From contig JALVSY010000007.1 of the NCBI GenBank assembly GCA_027036135.1, positions 1,138,884 through 1,202,883 on the forward strand: a DNA stretch of 64,000 nucleotides. Direction: 5' to 3'. This stretch comes from Pyrodictiaceae archaeon (GTDB taxonomy: Archaea; Thermoproteota; Thermoprotei_A; Sulfolobales; Pyrodictiaceae). Below the pieces are notes generated by a model. That model ran no database searches and was not told the DNA's origin. It was given only the letters and a program-made list of their open reading frames with translations. Positions 50,688-60,004 of the stretch are shown here, in pieces; position 1 is the stretch's first letter; each line of letters begins with the position of its first letter. The position numbers and the translations under genes were made by a program.

Positions 50688-50833
50688 GACGAGTCAATAA
50701 CGGAGAGCACTAATAACTACAGCGTCTCTTCGCGCAGAAGCAATAACTTGGATAACGAAATCCTTGGGAACGTGAGAGGTGAAAGTATATTCCTTGTCTA
50801 TGTATTTTCTTTAAACCGGGGTTGGCTAGCTAG

Positions 50834-51997
50834 TTGCGCGTAGTCATGGTGTCCCGGGCTCCCCCGGCTTTCTGCGGCATAGCTGAGTATGCTAGCATGC
50901 TCCTCGAGGCTCTCCGGAGGAGGCATGGTGTTGAGGGCTTCTTTGTCTCGACAAGGGTAGTGGGCAGCACTGATACCTATACAGAGCCCTATAGCGGCTC
51001 GGAGGTCTACCAGTGCTTCACGGAGGACGGTGGCTACCGCGGCATACTAGCCTGCGTCTCCCTACTAGACCCTGGGCCCGACACGGTTGTCCACGTACAG
51101 CACGAGTACAGCATATTCAGGAGCAAGGAGGAGTTCATAGACGCCCTCACGAGGCTAAGGAAGCTACTAGGCGAGAAGGGAGCCAAGCTCGTAGTAACGC
51201 TGCACACAGTCGCGCACCCCATCATCCACCCTGACCGCGTAGAAACCCAGCTAGCAATAGGCAAGCTAGCAGACGCGGTAATAGTCCACTCAAGGCTCAT
51301 GGAGTACGAGCTAATAGTCCAGGGCGTAGACGCGGAGAAGATACACATGATACCCCACGGCTCAACCCTCAACCCCTACCTCGGCAGAGACAAGGAGAGG
51401 TTGCTGAAGCGACTAGGCCTGGGGGGAGAACTGCTAGACAAGAAGCTCGTTACGACACCGGGCTTCATAAGGCCAAACAAGGGCCTAACAACACTACTAA
51501 GAGCATACACCCACACAGGCAAGGAGAACCAAGACCTCGCACTAATACTGATAGGAGCACCACAAGGACGCGGCCAACAATACCTCGAGTCACTGAAACC
51601 CTTGCTTGGAAGCACCCAGGGAATAGTCTTCGTGAACAGGTTCCTAAGAAGAGACGAGCTACTAGCACTACTAGCAGCAATAGACATAGTCGTGTTCCCA
51701 TACGTCGTGGAGAAATTCTACGCGGTAAGCGGGGCACTACACCTAGCAATGGGGAGCAACAAGCCAGCAATATGCACCAGGGTAGCAAAACTCATAGAAT
51801 GCAACGAGCTAGCACCAGAAACAAGCACACCAGCAGGCAAATACAAGGAAATAGCGAGGAAGATAACACTCCTCCTAGAAAACCACGAGCTCGCCACAAG
51901 CATAGCGGAGAGACTACGGAGATACGCGGAGCAAACAAGCTGGGACAAAACAGCAGACAAGCACATAGCACTCTATGAAACGCTCTCAAGGAGATAA
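50834..51997 (+). CDS. Family 4 glycosyltransferase
   Basis: This 387-residue protein has a GT-B layout: GIAEYASMLLEALRRR and VHVQHEYSIFR in the first domain, and a C-terminal domain with PGFIRPNKGLTTLLRAY, RFLRRDELLALLAA and FYAVSGALHLAMGSNKP, where the usual GT4 acidic motif would be. It would transfer a sugar to a glycan or lipid; the substrate is unknown. TTG at 50834 follows an AT-rich TTTAAA box. Confidence 0.82.
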   Translation: MRVVMVSRAPPAFCGIAEYASMLLEALRRRHGVEGFFVSTRVVGSTDTYTEPYSGSEVYQCFTEDGGYRGILACVSLLDPGPDTVVHVQHEYSIFRSKEEFIDALTRLRKLLGEKGAKLVVTLHTVAHPIIHPDRVETQLAIGKLADAVIVHSRLMEYELIVQGVDAEKIHMIPHGSTLNPYLGRDKERLLKRLGLGGELLDKKLVTTPGFIRPNKGLTTLLRAYTHTGKENQDLALILIGAPQGRGQQYLESLKPLLGSTQGIVFVNRFLRRDELLALLAAIDIVVFPYVVEKFYAVSGALHLAMGSNKPAICTRVAKLIECNELAPETSTPAGKYKEIARKITLLLENHELATSIAERLRRYAEQTSWDKTADKHIALYETLSRR

Positions 51998-52134
51998 CAT
52001 TGTTTAGACTCACCACCTCCTTGCTGCTCTTCTTATTTATCACAATATAATAGTAAATAATTGCATAAAGTAGTTAGGACTTGCAAGCTATTCTGATATC
52101 TTGAAATGTTCTTCTGCGCTTGTATATGGCTCCC

Positions 52135-52157
52135 TCAATATTGTGTAGTAATATTGA
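52135..52157. repeat. Inverted repeat downstream of vapC
   Basis: TCAATATT and AATATTGA are exact eight-base arms with a seven-base loop. It lies 36 bases beyond the end of the leftward VapC gene, where a transcript end would fall. AT-rich arms make it a weak hairpin. Confidence 0.35.
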
Positions 52158-52193
52158 AGGCTAAGATGTAGTGAATCCGATGTTTGTTCTTAG

Positions 52194-52613
52194 TTACTCT
52201 TTTTGTATAGTTTTCTCGAATGGGTTTATTGCGTTTATTATGTTCTTGAAGTCCTCTGTATTCTCTGTCAGTATGGTCTTTACGTTATGGGAGAGGTATG
52301 TGTAGGCTATGAGCGCGTCCCAGAACCTCTTAGGAGGATGCCTTATGGCTTGGAGAACCTCTTTAATGGTATATGAGCCTATAATGGTTCCTTTGGCGTG
52401 TAGTCTCTCTATGAGTAGAAGCGCGTCATCTAGGGCTACTGGTAGTTTCTTTTTCGCAACGTAGAGGAATTCTGCAACTACTTGTGTCGTGACAGCGTAT
52501 TCGCTAGGGTTTCTCAGAATATCTTCCAGCAATGAGAGAGCCCTTTTGTGCTTATCTTCATCGGTGCTATCAATCATGTAGACTAGGATGTTCGTGTCTA
52601 AGCCTTTCTTCAT
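52194..52613 (-). CDS. vapC: VapC-like PIN-domain toxin
   Basis: This 139-residue protein has the PIN acidic residues: D6 (LDTNILVYMID), E near 48 (VVAEFLY), D near 99 (FWDALIAYTY) and the TENTEDF end. It lies after an AbrB-type antitoxin with a 44-base overlap. Probable RNA-cleaving toxin. Confidence 0.88.
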   Translation of the reverse strand: MKKGLDTNILVYMIDSTDEDKHKRALSLLEDILRNPSEYAVTTQVVAEFLYVAKKKLPVALDDALLLIERLHAKGTIIGSYTIKEVLQAIRHPPKRFWDALIAYTYLSHNVKTILTENTEDFKNIINAINPFEKTIQKE

Positions 52614-52842
52614 ATATTTTTTCCCTCTTTAGCTCCTCGGGGCTCAGTCCTAGCTTCCAGCCTCTTTGGAGCCTCCTTAGCAGCTCTAAATCCGCGTCCT
52701 CGAGTCCTTTGATCCTAAGCAGTATTCCTTCCTGCCTCTTTTCAACAACTAATCTTTCACCGGGCTTTAGCCCTAGTTCCTCTGCTACATCCTCGTCGAG
52801 TACGATTGTGCGCTTATCGCGCACAACAGCCAAGAGAATCAC
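52570..52842 (-). CDS. vapB: AbrB-type VapB antitoxin
   Basis: This 90-residue protein has a swapped-hairpin AbrB N-terminus (RTIVLDEDVAEELGLKPGER and LVVEKR), then a helical tail that would contact the PIN toxin. It lies upstream of and overlapping vapC. Likely autorepressor. Confidence 0.85.
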   Translation of the reverse strand: MILLAVVRDKRTIVLDEDVAEELGLKPGERLVVEKRQEGILLRIKGLEDADLELLRRLQRGWKLGLSPEELKREKIYEERLRHEHPSLHD

Positions 52843-52947
52843 CTATCCTCCGAATACTATACGAAGTCTGCGGAACCATATATGCTCACTTCTCCTGGGA
52901 AAGAGGCTAGATTGCATCCATGATTATAGCGAGTATATCTCGCTGGG

Positions 52948-53529
52948 CTAGATCCATTCTTTTCCGCATATGGGGCATCTCTTCTCGATTAGTTGTGCCC
53001 CGCATACCGGGCACTTGTTACCAATCGGTTCTAGGCTTGTTCCCCTAGTCTCTAGTAGTGTTGTTAGTCCCCGGGCTAGAGCGGATACGGTCATTGCTGC
53101 TATGTAGGTTAGTACCCAGGGGGCTATGTTGTGGCGCTTGGCTAGGTTCTCGAGGTCGCTTGGTCTGCCCAGCTGGTATAGCCTGGCTGCGTCGTAGATG
53201 AGGAGTGGGTTCTTTGAGATAGCGTTGCTTAGCTTGGCTACCTCGTCGTATTGGCCGTGCCTGACAAGTACTAAGGCGGCTTGGTTTGCTAGGTCTATTA
53301 GGCGTAGAGGATCCCTTACTGGTAGGCCTCCTCTTACTAGGAGGGGGTATTGCTTGGTCTTTGCGAGCCACTGGTAGAGGTCTAGTAGGCCTGGCTCTGT
53401 GGCTATCATCTCTGCTGCCTTGTTGGCGAGCTCCTGTATCGCTTCCAGGGAGTCCCTGATTATGTCCTGTTTATCGATGCTGTCTGGGAGTATCTGTTCT
53501 AGGAGTATTGCTAGTGGGTCGTTCTCCAT
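52948..53529 (-). CDS. Helical protein with C-terminal zinc ribbon
   Basis: This 193-residue protein has about 160 residues of helical repeats, then two CPxCG knuckles (CPVCGAQLIEKRCPICGKEW) near residues 173-191. The zinc ribbon suggests nucleic-acid or protein binding. It shares strand with the double-membrane-anchor protein upstream (57-base gap). No family recognised. Confidence 0.6.
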   Translation of the reverse strand: MENDPLAILLEQILPDSIDKQDIIRDSLEAIQELANKAAEMIATEPGLLDLYQWLAKTKQYPLLVRGGLPVRDPLRLIDLANQAALVLVRHGQYDEVAKLSNAISKNPLLIYDAARLYQLGRPSDLENLAKRHNIAPWVLTYIAAMTVSALARGLTTLLETRGTSLEPIGNKCPVCGAQLIEKRCPICGKEWI

Positions 53530-53586
53530 GGCCTGTGCGCCTACGGGAGAACTCCTTGCTCGCTTGTACCGTTTTGCTTCTTGGTC

Positions 53587-54339
53587 TTATTTGGTTGTTT
53601 CCCGTGTGCTGTAGAGGATTATCGCTGCTGCAATTATCATTGAGGAGCCGGTTATGAGGGAGGCGATTGCGTAGTTTCCTAGTTTTTCTCTTAGGTTATT
53701 TAGCTGTGCTTGTTGCGTGTTGTTTAGTGCTTGTCTCGCCTCCTTTATTATCTGCTTTGCTTCTGCTAGTGTCTTGTTCAGCTTCGAGGGGGGCATCGAG
53801 TCTATGATTTTCTCCGCAGTGTCTAGGTATTGTTGTATTCGCTGGGGCGGGTTCTTCTCTATCGCCTCTAGGATTTCCAGAGCCTTGGCTGTTAGTGGCT
53901 GTGCTTGCTTCATGTAGCTTGCTAGTTGTTGTAGCACAGGGCCAAGTATTAGGGAGACTAGTGTGTTGTTCTGCCTTGCTAGTTTCTGGAGCTGTTTTAT
54001 TGTCTCGTTGTAGTCCTTGCTGTGCGTCAACATGTATGCCTCGATGAGGAGCTGCTTGTCCCGGATAGCCTCGTTGTATATCGCCTTGTAGTCTTCCAGG
54101 GTCTTCTCGATGCTTGGCAGCATGCTTACTAGCTCGCTGTACCTTGTCGTTATGTTTGCCTCTTCTACCTCCTTGATTATTTTCTCTGCCTCTGTGAGCA
54201 GCTCGGTGTAGTTCGCAAGTGTCTTGTTCCAGTTGCTTGTCGCTAGGCTAGCCGAGTAGTGGTGGAGCACTAGGGCTAGGAGTAAGAGCACCACGCCTGC
54301 CCCGAGGAGGGTCCCTGCTACTAGCTCCTTGGCGTGCAT
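53587..54339 (-). CDS. Coiled-coil protein anchored by N- and C-terminal membrane helices
   Basis: This 250-residue protein has a helix at about 7-27, a long coiled-coil middle (about 38-212) with many N-x-S/T sites, and a helix at about 220-243. The middle would lie outside the cell as a hairpin. It resembles archaeal surface or nanodomain-type scaffolds in layout only. Its partner downstream is the zinc-ribbon protein. Confidence 0.55.
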   Translation of the reverse strand: MHAKELVAGTLLGAGVVLLLLALVLHHYSASLATSNWNKTLANYTELLTEAEKIIKEVEEANITTRYSELVSMLPSIEKTLEDYKAIYNEAIRDKQLLIEAYMLTHSKDYNETIKQLQKLARQNNTLVSLILGPVLQQLASYMKQAQPLTAKALEILEAIEKNPPQRIQQYLDTAEKIIDSMPPSKLNKTLAEAKQIIKEARQALNNTQQAQLNNLREKLGNYAIASLITGSSMIIAAAIILYSTRETTK

Positions 54340-54525
54340 TGCCTAGTCACCGGTCTTCTCCCTGTTGCTACTCTACTGGTGAGGCTTGGGGAGCAATATA
54401 TCGGTTCTCGATACTTCTGTGCCTCTAGGGGGTTAGGCTTATAAACTGGTACTTGGTGGGACTCATTATTTGTAATGAGTGGTGGAATAGAGTAACTTAG
54501 CCGTGGAGGATGCTTAGTAGCGGCC

Positions 54526-55920
54526 ATGAGGATGCCCCTACCCGTTACGAGGATGCGTAGGACGAGCCGTGAAGAGGGGAGAGCCGCTAGCTCCTTTGGC
54601 GCTGCTTACCTCGTACTAGTGGCTGAGGCAGGGGCTGCTGGGTTCTACATCGCGGTTACCCGTGGCCTCGCCCCGGTACTGATGGCCTACATAGGGCTAA
54701 GCGTTGAGCAGGTTATGCTCGTTGTTCTAGCTGCCTATGTCTCCGCGCTGGGCGTCCTCTCTGCTCTCCGGGGCCGTGGGGTTAGGAGGCTTCGTCGTAG
54801 CCTAGTAGCTATCCATGGGCTTGAGCGCGTCGCGTGGGGCTTGTTGCCGCTAGCTGCTCTACTCGGGCCCCCTGGGCTCATCGCTGCTTATTCCCTCGCT
54901 GTTAGCCTTGGTACGGTGACTAGCCTCCTACTAACAACCACTATCTTCAGTATATTCGATGAGGCTGGGGCTCGCCGCGTCATAGCTCACCGCTCAGCTG
55001 TGTCTGCTGCTAGCAACATTGTTGGCCAGTTGACGAGCATCCTTGTACTAGCCATTATGAGTGGCTACTCTAAGTACATCTACCTCTATGCCCTAGGCTC
55101 CGGCGTCGGGCTCGTCGCTACCGCTGTTCTCGCTGCCTCGAGGCTCCCTATACCCGAGAGTGTCGTAGCAAGCAGTACTAGGGCTGGCCTGGAGGAGGAA
55201 GCTGTATCGGGGACAGTGTTCCTCTACATGATAGCCTATATGGCCTCCTCCGCTGTTCTCGCTACCGCGTGGGCTCCCTACCTAATACGCGTCCTAGGCG
55301 CCCCAGACTACCTCGCTGCTGGGCTTGGGCTCGTGCAAATGGTTACTAGTATTGGTGCTAGTCTCTACTGGCTCCGTGTACCCTACTCTGCGTACAAGCA
55401 AGCACTACTGGTTCTACCCCTGGTCCCTGTCCTCGTCGCTGCTACGAGGGAGCCCCTACTCCACCTCGGTCTTGCAGGGCTCTACGCCTTCAGCGCTACG
55501 GGGGCTAACCTCTTGGCCAGCTTCCTCTACGCCGATCTCTCTAGGAGGCTAGGAGCGTTCAGCGCATCGATACGAGTAGCGATGGCGGCGGCTACTGCAC
55601 AGGTAGCAGGGCTATCCGTGGCACTAGCCGCGTCGCAGCTAGGACTATGGGTGGTGTTCGCCTCCTCTGCTGCCTACGCTGTCCTTGCAGCGTTTATTGC
55701 GCTCTACTCTCTACCAGAGGTTGCCCTTGTGCCCCGCGACCAGGCATTGGTGCATGCAAGGAGGCTCTACGTGGTTACTAGCGCTGCTTTCGGCTTCATA
55801 GTAGTGGTTTCGCGGAGAACCGTTGTAATGGTTCTACGCCTAGTGGCCCTGGGGCTTGCCTTGCTAATCCTATTGTTCCTTTATAGGCTGCTCTACTACC
55901 TAGTAACCATACCACATTAA
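54526..55920 (+). CDS. MFS-like transporter
   Basis: This 464-residue protein has about twelve hydrophobic helices and a basic N-terminus. The AHRSAVSAASNIVGQL segment after helix 4 and the overall two-half layout suit the major facilitator class, though the usual motif A is weak. A substrate cannot be named. An N-terminal ATG at 54526 and a start two codons in are both possible. The next gene follows by 16 bases. Confidence 0.65.
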   Translation: MRMPLPVTRMRRTSREEGRAASSFGAAYLVLVAEAGAAGFYIAVTRGLAPVLMAYIGLSVEQVMLVVLAAYVSALGVLSALRGRGVRRLRRSLVAIHGLERVAWGLLPLAALLGPPGLIAAYSLAVSLGTVTSLLLTTTIFSIFDEAGARRVIAHRSAVSAASNIVGQLTSILVLAIMSGYSKYIYLYALGSGVGLVATAVLAASRLPIPESVVASSTRAGLEEEAVSGTVFLYMIAYMASSAVLATAWAPYLIRVLGAPDYLAAGLGLVQMVTSIGASLYWLRVPYSAYKQALLVLPLVPVLVAATREPLLHLGLAGLYAFSATGANLLASFLYADLSRRLGAFSASIRVAMAAATAQVAGLSVALAASQLGLWVVFASSAAYAVLAAFIALYSLPEVALVPRDQALVHARRLYVVTSAAFGFIVVVSRRTVVMVLRLVALGLALLILLFLYRLLYYLVTIPH

Positions 55921-55936
55921 CGAGGGAGGCTCTGAG

Positions 55937-56578
55937 ATGAGTACAGTAACCGCTACTAATGCTACGGGGCTCGAGGAGGCGCTGAGGCTAGCGCTACGCG
56001 ACCTAGCCTCGCTTGTACCGAGGCTCGCTGCCTCAGTGATAACTGGAGCAGTGCTCGTACTGGTCTCGGTTCTCATTGTGCGCCTAGTCTCGAGGCTACT
56101 AAGGGTCTCGAGGATAGACGAGCTACTGGACCCCGTATTCGAGAAGTATGGTGTGCCGTTTAGCTTCTCCTCGCTAGTGAACGGGCTACTCGTGTTCGTG
56201 CTCACCCTCCTAACCCTCTACGTCTCCATAGTCGCGGGGTTCCCCGAGTACAGCGGCGTCGCCGCGGAGATAGTCACGGTTACTGGTAGGATAGCGAGCG
56301 TGTTCGTAATGATACTCCTAGTATACGTGATTATTAACTATGTGACAGAGAAGCTACGGATGGAGAGAGGACTGAGAGGCTTCATGGCACTAGTGCTCTT
56401 CAACATCTCACTAATACTGTTGGTTGACGTCACTGCGCTAAGCCCGGTGGTTAAGCAGGCACTCGCGTGGGGCCTCAGCCTCGGCCTTGGGCTCTCCATA
56501 GCCGTGTTTACTGCCTGGTACTTCTTCGGTAGACCCGTTGAGAAGCCCGCTGCAAAGAATCGTGGCGAAGAACACTAG
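55937..56578 (+). CDS. Membrane protein with conserved TM helices (MscS-related)
   Basis: This 213-residue protein has an N-terminal Asn-Ala-Thr-rich outside part and five or so helices, and a SRLLRVSRIDELLDPVFEKYG loop typical of the conserved-TM-helix proteins related to mechanosensitive channels. No beta domain follows as in MscS. It overlaps the upstream part of the ABC gene frame. Role uncertain. Confidence 0.55.
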   Translation: MSTVTATNATGLEEALRLALRDLASLVPRLAASVITGAVLVLVSVLIVRLVSRLLRVSRIDELLDPVFEKYGVPFSFSSLVNGLLVFVLTLLTLYVSIVAGFPEYSGVAAEIVTVTGRIASVFVMILLVYVIINYVTEKLRMERGLRGFMALVLFNISLILLVDVTALSPVVKQALAWGLSLGLGLSIAVFTAWYFFGRPVEKPAAKNRGEEH

Positions 56579-56663
56579 TCTCTTCGTCTATGGCCTCTGC
56601 GGCGCAGAGCCCTTGTCGCCTAGAACTAGGCCCCATATCCCCTACTATACGTGGGGCCGCCTA

Positions 56664-57461
56664 TTGGTCATTGTTCTCCGCGAGGCCTCTATTGGTTACC
56701 GTGGCGAGCCCGTGCTACGCAACGTTAGCGCCGAGCTGCGGGGCAGAGTAGTGCTTCTCGGCCCCAATGGAGCTGGGAAGACGACGCTTATGCGCGGTGT
56801 AGCTGGCATAGCTGACATCTACTCCGGCGAGGTACTCATCGACGGGGTGAGCGCTGCAGCCGCTTGTGGCTGCGCCGGTCTCCTAGGGGTTAATCTCCCA
56901 GAGGCCTATAACCTATTGTACCTTGATGCTTACCGGGTCCTTGAGCTCTACATGGATCTCCTAGGCGGCGACATAGGCTATGCCCTCGAGGTGTTGGAGA
57001 GACTCGGCCTCGGCAAGGACTTGCTGCGGAGGAGGAAGCCATGGGAGCTCTCAGCTGGGCAGCTTAAAGCCTTCACCACGGTCGCTGCTCTCGCCTCCAA
57101 TGCTGGGAACATCTTGCTCGACGAGCCATTCGAGCAACTAGACCCCGCGCATAAAACCAGGGCACTGAGTCTCATAGAGCAGAGCAAGACGGGTACACTT
57201 GTCCTCGCTACGCACGAGACCTGGTTATTGAGGAGGCTGAGGAGCTGGAACGTCTACCTAGTATTCAGTGGGAGACTATGGGGCTCCATCGGCGCCGAGG
57301 AGCTCCTAGGCAGCGGCGTAGTAAGGGGGAGAGCCCGTGACGCCATCCTGGTCATCGAGGCCAATGGTTTTGTTATGAGCCTTGTCCGGGGCAGGGGTGA
57401 GCCCCTTATCAGGCTCGTTAGCCTCGACCACGTCTACGAGGTGTTGATGGAGGAGGCTTGA
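56664..57461 (+). CDS. ABC transporter ATP-binding protein
   Basis: This protein of about 265 residues has Walker A GPNGAGKTT (G33), the signature LSAGQLK, Walker B NILLDEP and the H-loop LATHET. TTG at 56664 is preferred: GGGG lies upstream and the ABC core begins at once. The frame opens at 56538 with sequence unlike ABC proteins. It acts with the permease seven bases on as an ABC-2-type exporter. Confidence 0.88.
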   Translation: MVIVLREASIGYRGEPVLRNVSAELRGRVVLLGPNGAGKTTLMRGVAGIADIYSGEVLIDGVSAAAACGCAGLLGVNLPEAYNLLYLDAYRVLELYMDLLGGDIGYALEVLERLGLGKDLLRRRKPWELSAGQLKAFTTVAALASNAGNILLDEPFEQLDPAHKTRALSLIEQSKTGTLVLATHETWLLRRLRSWNVYLVFSGRLWGSIGAEELLGSGVVRGRARDAILVIEANGFVMSLVRGRGEPLIRLVSLDHVYEVLMEEA

Positions 57462-57467
57462 TTCCTC

Positions 57468-58316
57468 TTGACAAAGTACTTGTTGTACAAGGTTCGCTCA
57501 ATAACCCTTCACCCTGGCACAGTCTTCTGGTCAGTGTTCTTCGTATTGTTCTGGGCGATTATGTGGGTCTACGTATTCGGCACAGGTATAACAAAGTACT
57601 CATCCATGCCATGGTACCGCGAGGCCGTCTCAGCCTACTTCGCCACGGCCTTCAGCAGCCTAGGCATAATAGCCATGGGCTCAGCAAGCATAGGGCTGAC
57701 ACAGGGCTTGTTCACCAGCATCGCGGCGATAAGGTTCCTCACAAGGTTCTCCCGGCTAAGCCCCAGGAGATTCATAGTAGAGGATCTCGTTGCTAGCCTT
57801 CTCAGCCTACTCGTGGTAGCACTCGTAGAGGTAGTAGCTGTTATTCTCCTCGTGTGGCAGAGGTACGGTGTACTCATAGAGCCCAAGCACCCCTTAGCGC
57901 TACTAGGGCTACTTGTCGTCCTCGGGCTCTTCTTCTACGAGCTATCCCTCGTCTCCGGCCACTTGGCGCTCATGGTTGCGTCTAGGCACATGAGGAGCGC
58001 GTTATCGGGGCTATCGCTAATAGTGAGCTTCGTCCCATACGCACTACTGTTCACTGGTAGCGGGAACCTAGCAGGCTATGTGTTCCCGCCAATAGGGCTA
58101 CAAGCACTAATAATCGGGGCCGTCTCGGGCGAAACGCCTCCAGCCACGAATACCATAAACTGGTTCAAAGAGAGCTTCCTAGAAGGCAGAGCCTATACAT
58201 CCATAGACCCAGGCCTAGCCATGGCGGCGACACTGGTCTGGCTACTAGTAATGGGGATAGCGGCAATGGAGCTTGCTAGGAGAGCTAAGGCTGTTCACCC
58301 AGCAGAGCTAGGCTGA
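57468..58316 (+). CDS. ABC-2-type transporter permease
   Basis: This 282-residue protein has six hydrophobic helices and starts with TTG six bases after the ABC ATPase. The LFWAIMWVYVFGTG first helix and the helix-rich middle (LALMVASRHMRSALSG) suit ABC-2 permeases. Likely partner of the upstream ATPase; substrate unknown. Confidence 0.78.
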   Translation: MTKYLLYKVRSITLHPGTVFWSVFFVLFWAIMWVYVFGTGITKYSSMPWYREAVSAYFATAFSSLGIIAMGSASIGLTQGLFTSIAAIRFLTRFSRLSPRRFIVEDLVASLLSLLVVALVEVVAVILLVWQRYGVLIEPKHPLALLGLLVVLGLFFYELSLVSGHLALMVASRHMRSALSGLSLIVSFVPYALLFTGSGNLAGYVFPPIGLQALIIGAVSGETPPATNTINWFKESFLEGRAYTSIDPGLAMAATLVWLLVMGIAAMELARRAKAVHPAELG

Positions 58317-58424
58317 GGAGAGGCCTCGGCTCACGGCCGTGCCCGGTGGAACCACACCCAGGGCTTCGGCCTGACGTGCAGACGTCATCGGCCCATAACT
58401 ATTACAAGGATAACGGGGGAGGGG

Positions 58425-59252
58425 CTATATCTCTGCCCTATGCCCAGTCGGCATCACTGCTACCGGGATCTCTGTATAGCAGTCTATTCCCAGCAGCTTG
58501 CATAGTTCTTGGTCATAGAAGGCGCCGATAACCACTGTTGCTAGTCCCAGGGCCTCTGCCACGATATAGATATTCTCTACCACTGCGCCCGTGTCGACGT
58601 GTATGTAGCGGTAGGCTTTCGCATGGTACTTACTAGCTGTTCTCTGATACATAGCTGTGAGTATTATAGCGGCAGGTGCCTCCGCTACGTGTTCCTGGCC
58701 TAGGCATATCTCGGCTAATTCTCCTAGGTAGCGGCCTCGCCTCATTAGGCATAAGCGATGGGTATCTGGCTCGTAGTGGTAGAGACCAGGTGGGAGATCC
58801 TCCGCGTTCTCTGCTACGAGGTATGCTTCTACTGGCTGGAGGCCGCCAGCGCACGGATAGCTGCGTAGAGGCCACTCGTTATCCCATCCAGTTATGCCTA
58901 CGCCGTAGTAGAGCAGTGTTGCTACCTCCTCTAGGGATAAGGGTGAGCTGCTATAGCTGCGCCTACTCCTCCTACGTCTTATAGCCTCTAGTGCATCCAT
59001 GCCGGATGCTCTCAGCGGCTCTGGTAGCTCGTAGTGCTTTCCGCGGCAGTGCTTGAAGAACCCGGGCCACCTGGGCCTAGGTCTCTCGAGATAGGTGTCG
59101 CGCTTAATCATGGTGGAGTAGTGGTAGAGGGCCGATACGTCTCCGTCCTCTAGGGCTTTCTCTAGTCCCTCAACGAATAAGCGAGCACTTGGACCCAGTA
59201 ATCGAATTAGTCTTAGAAGCTTAGCTAGGAGAATACGCTTATCCATAGACAA
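58425..59252 (-). CDS. SagB-type nitroreductase-fold oxidoreductase
   Basis: This 275-residue protein has the SagB layout: an N-terminal LYHYSTMIKRD segment, then a flavin core with RRRRSRRSYSSSPLSLEEVA, YYGVGITG, RSYPCAGGLQPVEAYLV and VDTGAVVENIYIVAEALGL. SagB enzymes oxidise azolines in peptide natural products, but other members are plain FMN oxidoreductases. No cyclodehydratase is near, so a general redox role is as likely. Confidence 0.8.
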   Translation of the reverse strand: MSMDKRILLAKLLRLIRLLGPSARLFVEGLEKALEDGDVSALYHYSTMIKRDTYLERPRPRWPGFFKHCRGKHYELPEPLRASGMDALEAIRRRRSRRSYSSSPLSLEEVATLLYYGVGITGWDNEWPLRSYPCAGGLQPVEAYLVAENAEDLPPGLYHYEPDTHRLCLMRRGRYLGELAEICLGQEHVAEAPAAIILTAMYQRTASKYHAKAYRYIHVDTGAVVENIYIVAEALGLATVVIGAFYDQELCKLLGIDCYTEIPVAVMPTGHRAEI

Positions 59253-59347
59253 GGGTATAGCGATCCCCTGGTATCGGGGTAGTGTTGCGCGCCGTATTCA
59301 TCCCTTACCGTGGCTAGTGTCGCTATTTCCTTGGGGCTCTTTTTGAC

Positions 59348-59908
59348 TCATTGTCTCTTTATTAGCTCCTTGGAGGTTTTTGCCTTGGCTTCTTTGCTGC
59401 ATAATGCCCAGTGTATCTTGTAGAGCGCGTAGGCTATGCGGGTTAGGGCTTCTGACACGAGTGCCGCTAAGCTGCGGGGCACTGTTCCCTCTTCTAGCGA
59501 GGCGCGGGTAATGCTTCTCTCTGCTGCTCTTAGCCTAGTGGCCGCGAGCATTATGTCGGGGTCCTCGGGTGTACAGCCCGTGAGGCTCCACCCCCATGGG
59601 TCTTCTAGTCCCTGTTCAGCCTCCTCTACTAGCCTCGTGATCTCCTCCAAGGTGGCTGCTCCGGCGAGGAGTATTGGTATTAGTCTTGTTGCTTGTTGTA
59701 GCTTTTTTAGCCGCTTTGCGAGCCTTGTTTCGCCTCGTTTCTCTAGGCCTAGCCGGGCCCGTGCGAGCAGCGCTTCGGCCTCCTCTATGGAGCCATAGGC
59801 CTCTATCACTGGGCTGTGCTTCGGTACACGGATGAGCTTGCCAGCTATGTATGCCTCTGTCTCTAGCCCTGCGCAGAGCTGGCGGCGCGTCGTCGCTGTA
59901 CTCGGCAC
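59348..59908 (-). CDS. Probable PduO-type cobalamin adenosyltransferase, divergent
   Basis: This 186-residue helical protein has the layout of ATP:cob(I)alamin adenosyltransferase: GSIEEAEALLARARLGL in place of the GTVDELNA-like helix, TRLRAAERSITRAS with the conserved arginine-glutamate pair, and SEALTRIAYALYKIH at the end. The N-terminal ATP loop (TxxGDxG) is not seen, so activity is uncertain. GTG start. Confidence 0.5.
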   Translation of the reverse strand: MPSTATTRRQLCAGLETEAYIAGKLIRVPKHSPVIEAYGSIEEAEALLARARLGLEKRGETRLAKRLKKLQQATRLIPILLAGAATLEEITRLVEEAEQGLEDPWGWSLTGCTPEDPDIMLAATRLRAAERSITRASLEEGTVPRSLAALVSEALTRIAYALYKIHWALCSKEAKAKTSKELIKRQ

Positions 59909-60004
59909 AGGAGACCACGCTCCTAAGTAATACTATATTAGCCTCTGCATAAATATATAGTGTTCCTCAAAGATATGCTTAAGCAGCTCGGTGCTTAGCC
60001 AGTG

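Noticed and set aside
56538-56663. N-terminal extension of the ABC ATPase from ATG 56538
   Set aside because: It overlaps the end of the upstream membrane protein gene and is unlike ABC sequence; TTG at 56664 begins the real core.
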